Translations under genes and position numbers: made by a program
Part shown: positions 1-7,619 of the stretch, one piece after another
Layout: every line of letters begins with the position of its first letter
Numbering within the stretch: the stretch's first letter is position 1
Assembly (NCBI GenBank): GCA_015058875.1
Contig: SVBN01000029.1
Coordinates: 1 to 33,343, forward strand
Reading direction: 5' to 3'
From: Erysipelotrichaceae bacterium
GTDB lineage: Bacteria > Bacillota_I > Bacilli_A > Erysipelotrichales > Erysipelotrichaceae
DNA: 33,343 bases
The notes under the pieces: model-generated
Databases searched by the model: none
What the model was told of the DNA's origin: nothing
What the model saw: only the letters and a program-made list of their open reading frames with translations

Positions 1-81
1 TCCCTGCCGATTGAGGAAGCGCTGATGCGTCCGCGCAAGAGCAGAAAGCATCTGTACCGTCTGTTTGACCGGTTGGTCTGA
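1..81 (+). CDS. C-terminal 26 residues of an unidentified protein (partial)
   Basis: Frame 1 is open from the window edge to a TGA at 79-81 and is followed within 16 bases by a good intrinsic terminator, which supports it as the end of a real gene. The visible tail is basic (RPRKSRKHLYR) and ends LFDRLV. I do not recognise the family from so short a piece, so no function is offered. The terminator separates it from the peptidase operon downstream. Confidence 0.6.
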   Translation, partial: SLPIEEALMRPRKSRKHLYRLFDRLV

Positions 82-96
82 TCAGGATAATACAGC

Positions 97-126
97 GGAA
101 GGTTCAATATGAATCTTCCTTTTTTT
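97..126 (+). terminator. Intrinsic terminator of the upstream gene
   Basis: A 10-bp stem (97-106 with 110-119, one G-T wobble) encloses a 3-base loop and is followed directly by seven T. It lies 15 bases after the TGA of the partial gene at the window start. Confidence 0.85.
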
Positions 127-207
127 CTGCATGCTGGGAATAATGAAAACAATGAAAATATTTCATGAAATCTGTTACATTCAATGCAAGCACTTACAGC
201 AAACTCG

Positions 208-236
208 TTGACTTTTCATATGTATAAACATAAAGT
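208..236 (+). promoter_or_regulatory. Candidate SigA promoter of the peptidase/ABC operon
   Basis: TTGACT at 208-213 and TAAAGT at 231-236 are separated by exactly 17 bases in an AT-rich region. The predicted start near 243 gives a leader of about 100 bases before the GTG start at 345. Confidence 0.55.
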
Positions 237-293
237 TATAGCAAGCAAATGAAAGCACAGCGATTTCATTGCCGATACAGTTCATAATCTTCA

Positions 294-317
294 GGAAGGC
301 GCATCAGGGTGCCTTCC
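294..317 (+). promoter_or_regulatory. Stem-loop in the 5' leader of the S9 peptidase gene
   Basis: GGAAGGCGC (294-302) pairs with GTGCCTTCC (309-317) as a 9-bp stem with one G-T wobble and a 6-base loop. It lies 13 bases upstream of the Shine-Dalgarno AGGGGAG (330-336). The following bases (CGTTGTTTGTT) are T-rich but not a clean T run, so attenuation is possible but not shown. Confidence 0.45.
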
Positions 318-344
318 CGTTGTTTGTTAAGGGGAGAATATATA

Positions 345-2318
345 GTGGAAAAGACAGTGATGGAAGATATTGCACGGATCAGAACCGCATCGGGTCTGCG
401 TTTAAGTCCGGACGGGAAAAAGGCGGTTTATACCGTTACGGTTCCGGACCGCGAAAAAAATGATTACCGCAGTGATCTCTGGGTTCTTGACAGAGAAAGC
501 GGAACTTCATTACAGATGACATATACAGGCAAAAACAGCGGAGCCATCTGGGACGATAACAGTACGCTGCTGTTCAGCACGGCCAGAAAAGATGAAGACA
601 AACCGGATGATATCGAAGAAAAAACGGTATTCTACCGGCTGCCGGTATGCGGCGGGGAAGCAAGGGAAGCATTTTCCCTGAAGGCAAATGTACAGGATCT
701 GAAGAAAATCTCGGACAATCTGTATGCAATGCGGATCCTGACGGACAGAAACCGTCCGGACCCCGAAACCACGGACAAAGAGCTGTGCAGGGAAGAACTG
801 GATTATCACATTTTCGAGGAGGTCCCTTTCTGGGGCAACGGCAGAGGCTTTGTTTCCGGGAAGCGCTCGGTACTGTGCATCTATCATGCGGATACGGGTG
901 AGGTGAAGCGGCTGAGCGGCGAGTATACATCCGTCGGTGCATATGAAATCTCGGGAAATCTGATCGCATATGTGCACCGGACATGGCAGGATGTGATTAC
1001 CGTAAAGGCAGGCCTCAGCATATACAATCTGGAAACCGGCGAAACCGAAACGGTTGTGCCGGAAGAGAAGATGAAGATTGAGAGCATTGCCTTCAATGAT
1101 CTCGGCCTGATCTACACGGCATGCGATATGGAGAAATGGGGCAACGGACAGCTGACGGACTTCTATGTTTATGATCTGAAGGAAAAGAAATCCGCACTGC
1201 TCCATAAAAACACGGAAGAGCTTGCCTTCGGCGATACACCGATGACAGATACGATGCGGCCGGGCGGAATCAGCTTCAAAGGGTGGAATGACCAGCTGTA
1301 TTTTACGGCCATGCAGCATTTCCATACCGACCTGTATGTTCTGGAAGCAGACGGAACGATGTGGAAAGCGGCAGACTTTGCCGGCGGTGCAATCGTGTGC
1401 TTTGACGCCGATGAAAACGGCATTGCCATGATCGGATCCGAACCGGACAGTCTGAATGCGCTGTACATTCTGAAAGACGGAAATCCGGTCAGAGTTCATG
1501 ATGTCAATGAAGGAATTCTGGACGGCAGATACATTGCCAAAGCGGAGTATATTCCGTTTACGGACAGCGACGGATATCAGGTGGACGGCTGGGTTCTGAA
1601 ACCGAAGGATTTTGATCCCGAAAAGAAATATCCGGGCATCCTGGAAATCCACGGCGGCCCGAGAGGCGCCTACGGAACCATCCTGTATCACGAAATGCAG
1701 ATCTGGGCATCCATGGGATACTTTGTATTCTTCTGCAATCCGAGAGGATCGGAAGGATACGGCGAAGCGTTTGCGGATCTGAGAGGAAAATACGGAACGA
1801 TTGACTTCACGGATCTGATGGAGTTTACCGATCATGTTCTGGAGACGTTCCCGCAGATCGACAGCGCAAGACTCGGCGCATCCGGTGGAAGCTACGGCGG
1901 CTTTATGTGCAACTGGATCGAAGGGAACACCGACCGGTTTGCGGCGATTGCTTCGCAGCGCTCGGTTTCCAACTGGGTTGCGGATTTCGGCGCAAGTGAA
2001 ATCGGCGTGACATTTGACTCCAATGAGATGGCCGCCACGCCGTGGACCGACATGCAGAAGATGTGGGATCAGTCACCGCTGAAATATGCATGCAACGCGA
2101 AGACCCCGATTCTGTTTATCCATTCGCTGTGCGATTACAACTGCCCGATTGATCAGGGTGTTGAAATGTTCACGGCAATGAAATATTTCCATGTTCCTTC
2201 CAGGATGGTTGTGTTTGAAGGCGAAAACCACGGCCTTTCCAGAAACGGAAAGCCGAAGCACAGAATCCGCCGTCTGAAGGAAATCACCGGCTGGTTTGAA
2301 ACATATCTGAAGAAGTAA
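345..2318 (+). CDS. S9 family serine peptidase (acylaminoacyl-peptidase/DPP-like)
   Basis: The 657-residue product has the two-part structure of S9 prolyl oligopeptidase-type enzymes: an N-terminal beta-propeller (about 1-400, with repeats such as LRLSPDGKKAVYTV) and a C-terminal alpha/beta hydrolase domain (about 410-657). The catalytic triad is visible: Ser516 in GASGGSYGG, Asp597 in HSLCDYN and His629 in GENHG. No signal peptide is seen, so it probably trims imported peptides in the cytoplasm. The start is GTG at 345, which has AGGGGAG 8 bases upstream. The in-frame GTG at 309 lies inside the leader hairpin, and the ATG at 360 is too far from the SD. It is the first gene of a peptide-transport operon, with 15 bases to the next gene. 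Exact substrate preference cannot be read from sequence. Confidence 0.93.
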   Translation: MEKTVMEDIARIRTASGLRLSPDGKKAVYTVTVPDREKNDYRSDLWVLDRESGTSLQMTYTGKNSGAIWDDNSTLLFSTARKDEDKPDDIEEKTVFYRLPVCGGEAREAFSLKANVQDLKKISDNLYAMRILTDRNRPDPETTDKELCREELDYHIFEEVPFWGNGRGFVSGKRSVLCIYHADTGEVKRLSGEYTSVGAYEISGNLIAYVHRTWQDVITVKAGLSIYNLETGETETVVPEEKMKIESIAFNDLGLIYTACDMEKWGNGQLTDFYVYDLKEKKSALLHKNTEELAFGDTPMTDTMRPGGISFKGWNDQLYFTAMQHFHTDLYVLEADGTMWKAADFAGGAIVCFDADENGIAMIGSEPDSLNALYILKDGNPVRVHDVNEGILDGRYIAKAEYIPFTDSDGYQVDGWVLKPKDFDPEKKYPGILEIHGGPRGAYGTILYHEMQIWASMGYFVFFCNPRGSEGYGEAFADLRGKYGTIDFTDLMEFTDHVLETFPQIDSARLGASGGSYGGFMCNWIEGNTDRFAAIASQRSVSNWVADFGASEIGVTFDSNEMAATPWTDMQKMWDQSPLKYACNAKTPILFIHSLCDYNCPIDQGVEMFTAMKYFHVPSRMVVFEGENHGLSRNGKPKHRIRRLKEITGWFETYLKK

Positions 2319-2333
2319 GAAAAGAGGTACAAG

Positions 2334-3254
2334 ATGCTCAAATACCTGCTCAAGCGTCTGGGAATGGGTGTGCTGACATTGTTTGCACTCACCACGATTA
2401 CGTTTTTCCTGATGCACATTATTCCCGGTTCACCGTTTGCGGGTGAGATGGACAAGCTTCCCGCACAGGTCAAGGAACTGATGATGAAACAGTATCAGCT
2501 CGATCAGCCGATAATCGTTCAGTACGGCACATATCTGAAAAATGTGCTGCGCGGCGATTTCGGAACTTCACTTGTGCGAAAGGGAACCAATGTCATTGAT
2601 ATTCTTGCGCTCGGACTGCCGTATACCGCGAAGGTAGGCGCCAGTGCGTTCTGTGTGGCAATGGTGCTCGGCATCCTGCTGGGCGTCATCGCGGCATTTT
2701 CCAAATCGGCGTTTGTGCAGGGACTGGCAGCTGTCATTGCGACGGTCGGCGTCAGTGTGCCGAGCTTCCTGATGGCACTCGGCCTGATGTGGGTGTTCGG
2801 TGTCCGGCTGAAGATTCTGCCGCTGATCGGACTGACCAGCCTGCGTCATTTCATCATGCCGTCCGTTGCCCTTGCACTGCATCCGATCGCGATGATTTCC
2901 AGGCTTGTCCGTTCTTCCCTGAGTGAAGAGCTGAAGCAGGATTATATGATTCTTGCCGTATCCAAAGGCACTTCCAGGGTAAAGGCAATCTGGAAACATG
3001 CCCTGAAGAATGCGCTGATTCCGGTCATTACCTATGCCGGACCGCTGCTGGCAAATCTGCTTACGGGATCGTTTGTTATCGAAACGATGTTCTCGATTCC
3101 GGGCATGGGCTCCGAGTTTGTCAAGAGCGTTACCAACCGTGACTACACGCTGATCATGGCGCTGACGATTATGTACGGTTCCATGATTATCGTCGCAAAT
3201 ATTCTGACGGATCTTGTGACGGCACTGGTGGATCCCCGGATCCGCCTGAGCTGA
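2334..3254 (+). CDS. ABC transporter permease, DppB/OppB type
   Basis: This 306-residue protein is an integral membrane subunit of a peptide/nickel-type ABC importer. It has the expected order: an N-terminal helix (about 9-30), a periplasm-facing loop containing LRGDFGTS, then about five helices (near 99-121, 130-156, 170-190, 231-255 and 275-297). The EAA coupling loop (about 203-229) reads LAVSKGTSRVKAIWKHALKN, and the end LVDPRIRLS is typical of the DppB family. The ATG at 2334 is preceded by AGAGG. It lies 15 bases after the peptidase stop and 10 bases before the partner permease. Dipeptide/oligopeptide cargo is inferred from the flanking peptidases, since nickel permeases share the fold. 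Confidence 0.93.
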   Translation: MLKYLLKRLGMGVLTLFALTTITFFLMHIIPGSPFAGEMDKLPAQVKELMMKQYQLDQPIIVQYGTYLKNVLRGDFGTSLVRKGTNVIDILALGLPYTAKVGASAFCVAMVLGILLGVIAAFSKSAFVQGLAAVIATVGVSVPSFLMALGLMWVFGVRLKILPLIGLTSLRHFIMPSVALALHPIAMISRLVRSSLSEELKQDYMILAVSKGTSRVKAIWKHALKNALIPVITYAGPLLANLLTGSFVIETMFSIPGMGSEFVKSVTNRDYTLIMALTIMYGSMIIVANILTDLVTALVDPRIRLS

Positions 3255-3264
3255 GGAGGGCATG

Positions 3265-4215
3265 ATGAGCGAAATGAAACTTGATATGAACGCAATGGCT
3301 TATGATGAACTTCCTGCCGATGCGTTTGAAAAACTGCCGGAAGACCAGAAGAACAATGAATTCATTGCGATGGAGTCAAAGACCTATTTTCAGGATGTAT
3401 GGTTCAATTTCAAAAAGAACAAACTGGCTCTGATCTCGCTGATATTCCTGATCGTCATGATCCTGCTGGCAATCTTCGTGCCGGTCTTCTCAAAGTATTC
3501 CTATGACGGACAGGATCTGACCATGCGCAACGCACTGCCCGGTGCGGCCCACTGGTTCGGCACCGACAAGTTCGGAAGAGATATCTTTGTGCGCGTCATG
3601 TACGGTGCGAGAATCTCGCTTTCCGTCGGCTTTGCGGCTGCGTTTATCAACCTTGTGATCGGCGTTGTCTTCGGCGGGATCTGCGGATTCATCGGCGGAA
3701 GACTGGATATGATCCTGATGCGTCTTGTCGATATTATCTATTCGGTTCCGACGCTGCTGTATGTCATTCTGATCATGCTGGTGTTCGGCTCCAATATCTT
3801 CTCGGTGCTGCTGGCGATTTCCGTCAGTTCCTGGGCCGGACTCGCCCGTCAGGTGAGAGCGCAGGTCATGTCGCTGAAACAGCAGGAATATGCACTGGCC
3901 GCAAGGGTTATGGGGGCCTCCGGAACAAGAATTCTTTTCAAGCATCTGGTCACCAATTCCATCGGTCCGATCATCGTCAACACAACCCTGATGGTGCCGA
4001 GTGCGATTTTCACCGAAGCATTCCTGTCCTTCGTCGGTATCGGCATCTCGATTCCGCAGGCATCCTGGGGAACTATGGCCAACGAAGCCAGATCCCTGAT
4101 TTCTTCACAGCCTCTGCAGATGGTATGGCCGGTACTGGCAATCTGTCTGACCATTCTCAGCCTGAATTTTATCGGTGACGGTCTGAATCAGGCTCTGGAC
4201 CCGAAGAAGAGGTAA
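3265..4215 (+). CDS. ABC transporter permease, DppC/OppC type
   Basis: The second membrane subunit (316 residues) carries the DppC-type cytoplasmic N-terminus with KNKLALISLIFL, then the conserved HWFGTDKFGRDIF motif, about six helices and an EAA loop (EYALAARVMGASGTRILFKH). Near the end LSFVGIGI and SWGTMANEAR are family signatures. Of two adjacent ATGs, 3265 is preferred because the AGGAGG at 3254-3259 is 5 bases away, against 2 bases for the ATG at 3262. It should pair with the upstream DppB-like subunit. The ATPase gene begins 2 bases after its stop, which indicates translational coupling. Confidence 0.93.
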   Translation: MSEMKLDMNAMAYDELPADAFEKLPEDQKNNEFIAMESKTYFQDVWFNFKKNKLALISLIFLIVMILLAIFVPVFSKYSYDGQDLTMRNALPGAAHWFGTDKFGRDIFVRVMYGARISLSVGFAAAFINLVIGVVFGGICGFIGGRLDMILMRLVDIIYSVPTLLYVILIMLVFGSNIFSVLLAISVSSWAGLARQVRAQVMSLKQQEYALAARVMGASGTRILFKHLVTNSIGPIIVNTTLMVPSAIFTEAFLSFVGIGISIPQASWGTMANEARSLISSQPLQMVWPVLAICLTILSLNFIGDGLNQALDPKKR

Positions 4216-4217
4216 CC

Positions 4218-5054
4218 ATGGAAACAGAGCACGTTCTTGAAGTGAATCATCTGTCAGTTGATTATACGGACGGCCGCGGCAGCGTCGAAGCGGTAAGAGA
4301 CGTTTCCTTCTTTCTGGACCGGGGAGAAATCCTCGGACTGATCGGAGCGTCGGGATCCGGAAAGTCTACGGCGGTGCAGGCACTGACAGGCGTGCTTTCT
4401 TATCGCTGCCGGATGAAAAGCGGATCGATCCGCCTGATGGGGCAGTATCTCACCGGAGAAGGCATGGGCAGCCGGAAAGAACATCAGAAGCTGCTCAATG
4501 AAGTGCGGGGAAAACAGATCGCAACGGTATTCCAGAATCCCGGACGGTTTCTGGATCCGACCATGACGGTCGGCGCGCAGTTCCGCGAAAGCATACGTGA
4601 GCACAGGAAAACGGATTGCTTCAGCGCAAACAGGGAAGCGGTGCGCTGTCTGAAGGAAATCGGGATCGGAAATGCGGAACAGGTCATGAAGATGATTCCC
4701 TCACAGCTCTCCGGCGGACAGCTTCAGCTCATCAGCATTGCCATGGCGCTGGTGCATCATCCGTGTGTATTGATTACGGACGAGCCGTTCAGTGCGCTGG
4801 ATGCGGAACATGCGGAAACGGTGTACCGGATTTTCCGCGAGATCAGGGATTCCGGCGGATCTGTTCTGCTGGTATCGCATGATCCCGTGATCTGCGCTTC
4901 ACTCTGTGACCGGCTGGCGGTCATGAGCGAAGGGACAATCATTGAAACGGGAAAGACTGCGGATCTGCTGGAAAACCCGCAGGAAATATATACCGTACAA
5001 TTTGCGGAGTCATACCGCACAGGAAAGGAAAAGAAAAATGAAGAAACAGTATGA
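4218..5054 (+). CDS. ABC transporter ATP-binding protein, DppD/NikD type
   Basis: This 278-residue ATPase has Walker A GASGSGKST (43-51), Q-loop Gln106 in FQNPGR, signature LSGGQ (164-168), Walker B VLITDEP (184-190) and H-loop His221. After the signature the sequence is LQL rather than the common RQR. It is shorter than typical OppD/DppD (about 320-330 residues) and ends soon after ENPQEIYT, so much of the C-terminal peptide-importer extension is missing. It resembles NikD in length. No second ATPase (DppF/OppF) is present, so the subunit may act as a homodimer or borrow a partner encoded elsewhere. Its last 17 bases overlap the next gene. Confidence 0.93.
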   Translation: METEHVLEVNHLSVDYTDGRGSVEAVRDVSFFLDRGEILGLIGASGSGKSTAVQALTGVLSYRCRMKSGSIRLMGQYLTGEGMGSRKEHQKLLNEVRGKQIATVFQNPGRFLDPTMTVGAQFRESIREHRKTDCFSANREAVRCLKEIGIGNAEQVMKMIPSQLSGGQLQLISIAMALVHHPCVLITDEPFSALDAEHAETVYRIFREIRDSGGSVLLVSHDPVICASLCDRLAVMSEGTIIETGKTADLLENPQEIYTVQFAESYRTGKEKKNEETV

Positions 5055-6438
5055 AGAAGATCTTGCCCGTATCGCCAAAGCGGTATGGGATCATCCGGAA
5101 GCCGGCTTTCTGGAATATGAAAGCAGCCGGATTCAGGTGGAATTCCTGAAAGAACAGGGATTCGAAGTGGAAGAAAATGTCGCGGGAACCGTGACGGGCT
5201 ATGTCGCAAAATACGGACACGGCCATCCGGTCATCGCACTGCTCGGCGAATTTGACGCGCTGTACGGACTGGGTCAGGAAGCCGATGTGGCCGAATACAG
5301 ACCGGACGGCTGTGAGATGGGACACGGATGCGGCCATCATCTGCTCGGTACGGGAGTGATCGGCGCGGGACTTCTGATCCGTGACTATCTGAAGGAATCC
5401 GGACGTGAAGGAACCGTGCTTGTATGCGGATGTCCGGCGGAAGAAAGCGGCAGCGGCAAGGCTTATATGGCCAGGGACGGCGTTTTTGAAGGAACCGACA
5501 TTGCGCTTGCATGGCATCCGGGACTCCTGCATCAGGTCGGAACCGGAAGTTCCCAGAGCTGCATCCAGTGCTATTTCCGTTTCCATGGCGTCGCAAGCCA
5601 TGCGGCCGGTTCGCCGGAAAAGGGCAGAAGCGCGCTCGACGCGGTGGAACTGATGGATATCGGCGTCAATTATCTGCGTGAGCATATGGAAAGCACTGAC
5701 CGCGTGCATTATGCGATTACCAACTCCGGCGGAAAATCCCCGAATGTTGTCCAGGCGGAGGCAGAGGTCAAGTATCTTGTCCGCTCCACTTCCAATCCGA
5801 AATGCCAGGCGCTCTATGAGCGGGTATGCAATATTGCCAGAGGTGCGGCGCTGATGACGGAGACAAAGCTGGAAATCATCTTCGATGAAGGCCTGTCCAA
5901 TACAATCGTCAACTTCACGCTGGAGAAGGCGATGAATGAAGTATTCCATGAGCTCGGAGCTCCGGAGTATACGGAAGAGGAACTGGCGTATGCGCAGAAG
6001 TTCCGCGACTCCTGGCCGCGTGAATTCACGATAGATGATATCAACGATCATGTAAAGGACAAGCGGGCATTGCTGAGGAATATGAAGGAATCCCCGATCT
6101 GCACTTATGTCGTGGATAATGAATTCACCGATCACTGCGATATGGGCAGCACCGATGTCGGCGATGTCAGCTGGGTGGTTCCGACGGAAACGATCAATAC
6201 GGCATGCTACAGCTACGGCGCCGGGGCACACTCCTGGCAGTGGGTTGCCCAGGGCAAATCATCCATTGCCATGAAGGGCATGTACAAGGCGGCGGAAGTG
6301 CTGGCAAAGACAGCGGAAAAGCTGATTGAGAATCCGGATCTTGTTGCCGAAGCCAAAGCCGAGCATCAGGACCGGCTGTCGGGAATGAAATATGAATGCC
6401 TGATTCCTGCGGACGTGAAACCGCATGTAATTCAGTAA
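5038..6438 (+). CDS. M20 family amidohydrolase, AbgB-like
   Basis: The 466-residue product resembles p-aminobenzoyl-glutamate hydrolase subunit B and related M20D metallo-amidohydrolases. Visible landmarks are GEFDALYGLG (70-79), the HGCGH metal-site motif (96-100), CPAEE (132-136), WHPG (159-162), SHAAGSPEKGRSALDAV in the dimerisation region, TDVGDVSW and a C-terminal AGAHSW. The ATG at 5038 lies after a purine-rich AGGAAAGG and inside the ATPase reading frame (17-base overlap), which points to coupling. A longer open frame upstream to 4942 lacks a good SD and is unlike the family. It probably cleaves an amide bond of an imported peptide-like or acyl-amino-acid substrate; the true substrate is unknown. 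It closes the operon before a terminator. Confidence 0.9.
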   Translation: MKKQYEEDLARIAKAVWDHPEAGFLEYESSRIQVEFLKEQGFEVEENVAGTVTGYVAKYGHGHPVIALLGEFDALYGLGQEADVAEYRPDGCEMGHGCGHHLLGTGVIGAGLLIRDYLKESGREGTVLVCGCPAEESGSGKAYMARDGVFEGTDIALAWHPGLLHQVGTGSSQSCIQCYFRFHGVASHAAGSPEKGRSALDAVELMDIGVNYLREHMESTDRVHYAITNSGGKSPNVVQAEAEVKYLVRSTSNPKCQALYERVCNIARGAALMTETKLEIIFDEGLSNTIVNFTLEKAMNEVFHELGAPEYTEEELAYAQKFRDSWPREFTIDDINDHVKDKRALLRNMKESPICTYVVDNEFTDHCDMGSTDVGDVSWVVPTETINTACYSYGAGAHSWQWVAQGKSSIAMKGMYKAAEVLAKTAEKLIENPDLVAEAKAEHQDRLSGMKYECLIPADVKPHVIQ

Positions 6439-6448
6439 ATGAGATAAG

Positions 6449-6474
6449 AGAAGGCGGAAGTTCCGTCTTCTTTT
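6449..6474 (+). terminator. Terminator of the peptidase/ABC operon
   Basis: AGAAGGCGGA (6449-6458) pairs with TCCGTCTTCT (6462-6471) with one wobble and a 3-base loop, followed by TTTCTGTCT. It begins 10 bases after the amidohydrolase stop. Confidence 0.8.
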
Positions 6475-6603
6475 CTGTCTGGGGGCTTAGAAAGCAAAAT
6501 AGATTTAGCAGATAAACAAAATAACTGATAATCAAATAAATGTGATAAATATGCGGTTATTTTATATTTTATAGATAATGCCGGAAGAAATTATTGAAAA
6601 AAA

Positions 6604-6630
6604 TTAGCACTTAGCTATTGACAGTGCTAA
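6604..6630 (+). promoter_or_regulatory. CIRCE element (HrcA operator) of the hsp20 pair
   Basis: Arms TTAGCACTT and CAGTGCTAA are separated by 9 bases. This matches the CIRCE form TTAGCACTC-N9-GAGTGCTAA with one substitution in each arm. It overlaps the -35 hexamer of the hsp20 promoter. HrcA, encoded at 20959 in this window, is the expected repressor. Confidence 0.88.
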
Positions 6631-6645
6631 ATTTCTGGCTAAGAT
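6618..6645 (+). promoter_or_regulatory. SigA-type promoter of the hsp20 operon
   Basis: TTGACA at 6618-6623 is a perfect -35 and TAAGAT at 6640-6645 is a plausible -10 at 16-base spacing. The -35 overlaps the 3' part of the CIRCE element, so HrcA binding would occlude polymerase. Confidence 0.7.
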
Positions 6646-6677
6646 ATAGGGTGTAAGAAAAAAGGAGGTTCGGAAAT

Positions 6678-7076
6678 ATGAGTTTCTATCCTGAAAGAAA
6701 AAGAAATATGTTTGAAAGCAGCGGAAACGGTTATGCATCCAGTTCCATGAGAACGGATATCCGCAGAAAAGATGATATGTATTACCTGGATATCGAAGTT
6801 CCGGGTTATGCAAAGGAAGACATCCGCATCTCACTGTATAACGGAACACTGACAGTAACCGCATCACACAGCACGGCTGCTGAAAATGGTACGGAAAAAG
6901 GCAGACTGCTGAGAAGGGAGCGGTTCCTCGGAAATCTGGAACGTTCCTTCCGGGTGTCCACAGCACTCAGAGATACGGATATCCGCGCATCCCTGAACAA
7001 CGGCATTCTGACAATCGCACTTCCTTCCGAAGAGAAGAAGGAACGTGAAGAAAAGAAATATATTGAAGTACTTTAA
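6678..7076 (+). CDS. Hsp20/alpha-crystallin small heat-shock protein (first copy)
   Basis: This 132-residue protein contains an alpha-crystallin domain beginning near MRTDIRRKDDMYYLDIEVPG and ending in the diagnostic NNGILTIALPSE strand, then a charged tail with KYIEVL. Small heat-shock proteins hold unfolding proteins for later rescue by DnaK and ClpB, both encoded in this window. The N-terminal arm is short (about 28 residues). Start ATG 6678 has AAGGAGG 9 bases upstream. It is first in a two-gene unit under CIRCE control, with 21 bases to the second copy. Confidence 0.94.
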   Translation: MSFYPERKRNMFESSGNGYASSSMRTDIRRKDDMYYLDIEVPGYAKEDIRISLYNGTLTVTASHSTAAENGTEKGRLLRRERFLGNLERSFRVSTALRDTDIRASLNNGILTIALPSEEKKEREEKKYIEVL

Positions 7077-7097
7077 GTACATGGAGGTTAAAAGATT

Positions 7098-7514
7098 ATG
7101 ATCAGATTTGCACCTGCAGGAAATGACCTGTTTGACAGCTTTTTCGATGATATGTTCCCTTCCTTTAATTCCGGAAGCGGAATCATGAGGACAGATATCC
7201 GTGAGAAGGACGGCAATTACCTTCTGGATATCGATCTGCCGGGCTATAAGAAAGAAGATATTAAGATTTCCCTGTATAACGGAAACCTGACAATCCAGGC
7301 AGAGCACAATGAAACAAATGAGGAGAATGACGCCAGGGGCAATATCCTCCGTCAGGAACGCTACAGCGGAACATGCTCAAGAACATTCTATGTCGGCGAC
7401 GGAATCCGTGAGAGCGATATCCATGCCGGATATGAGAACGGCATCCTGACACTGCAGATTCCTTCCGAACAGAAGAAAGAAGCAGAAGAAAAGAGATACA
7501 TCGATATTCTGTAA
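7098..7514 (+). CDS. Hsp20/alpha-crystallin small heat-shock protein (second copy)
   Basis: This 138-residue protein has the same architecture as its neighbour. Its N-terminal arm (FAPAGNDLFDSFFDDMF) is a classic bacterial Hsp20 start. The alpha-crystallin domain has LDIDLPGYKKEDI, ISLYNGNLTI and ENGILTLQIPSE, followed by an EEKRYIDIL tail. Similarity to the first copy runs through the whole domain, so the pair looks like a tandem duplication. The two may form mixed oligomers, which is inference. The SD GGAGG is 10 bases upstream. A terminator follows directly. Confidence 0.95.
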   Translation: MIRFAPAGNDLFDSFFDDMFPSFNSGSGIMRTDIREKDGNYLLDIDLPGYKKEDIKISLYNGNLTIQAEHNETNEENDARGNILRQERYSGTCSRTFYVGDGIRESDIHAGYENGILTLQIPSEQKKEAEEKRYIDIL

Positions 7515-7527
7515 TCGATACAGGTAC

Positions 7528-7558
7528 AGCGGCATTTGAAAAAAGTGCCGCTTTTTTT
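7528..7558 (+). terminator. Terminator of the hsp20 operon
   Basis: AGCGGCA (7528-7534) pairs with TGCCGCT (7546-7552), extended by three further pairs (one wobble), and is followed by a run of seven T ending at 7558. Confidence 0.9.
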
Positions 7559-7619
7559 GCGGGGATTCCTGAGTTTCTGCGTATATTACAAACAGAGGGA
7601 TCAGGAAAGGAGAATGACA

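Noticed and set aside
294-336. T-box or other riboswitch in the peptidase leader
   Set aside because: AGGGTGCC only loosely recalls a T-box motif; there is no specifier stem, no proper T-box sequence and no terminator T run.
309-344. Upstream GTG start for the S9 peptidase
   Set aside because: It lies within the leader hairpin without an SD, while GTG 345 has AGGGGAG at ideal spacing.
510-1835. Long minus-strand open frame (about 440 codons) opposite the S9 peptidase gene
   Set aside because: The opposite strand encodes a peptidase with an intact catalytic triad; the reverse frame has no recognisable domain and no convincing SD or promoter. It is a codon-bias shadow.
4939-6231. Minus-strand open frame of about 430 codons opposite the first M20 amidohydrolase
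   Set aside because: It covers an AbgB-like gene with all its motifs intact and shows no family features itself.
7536-7619. Upstream TTG start for the prepilin peptidase
   Set aside because: It lies inside the hsp20 terminator; ATG 7620 has AGGAG at 7 bases and gives the normal family N-terminus.
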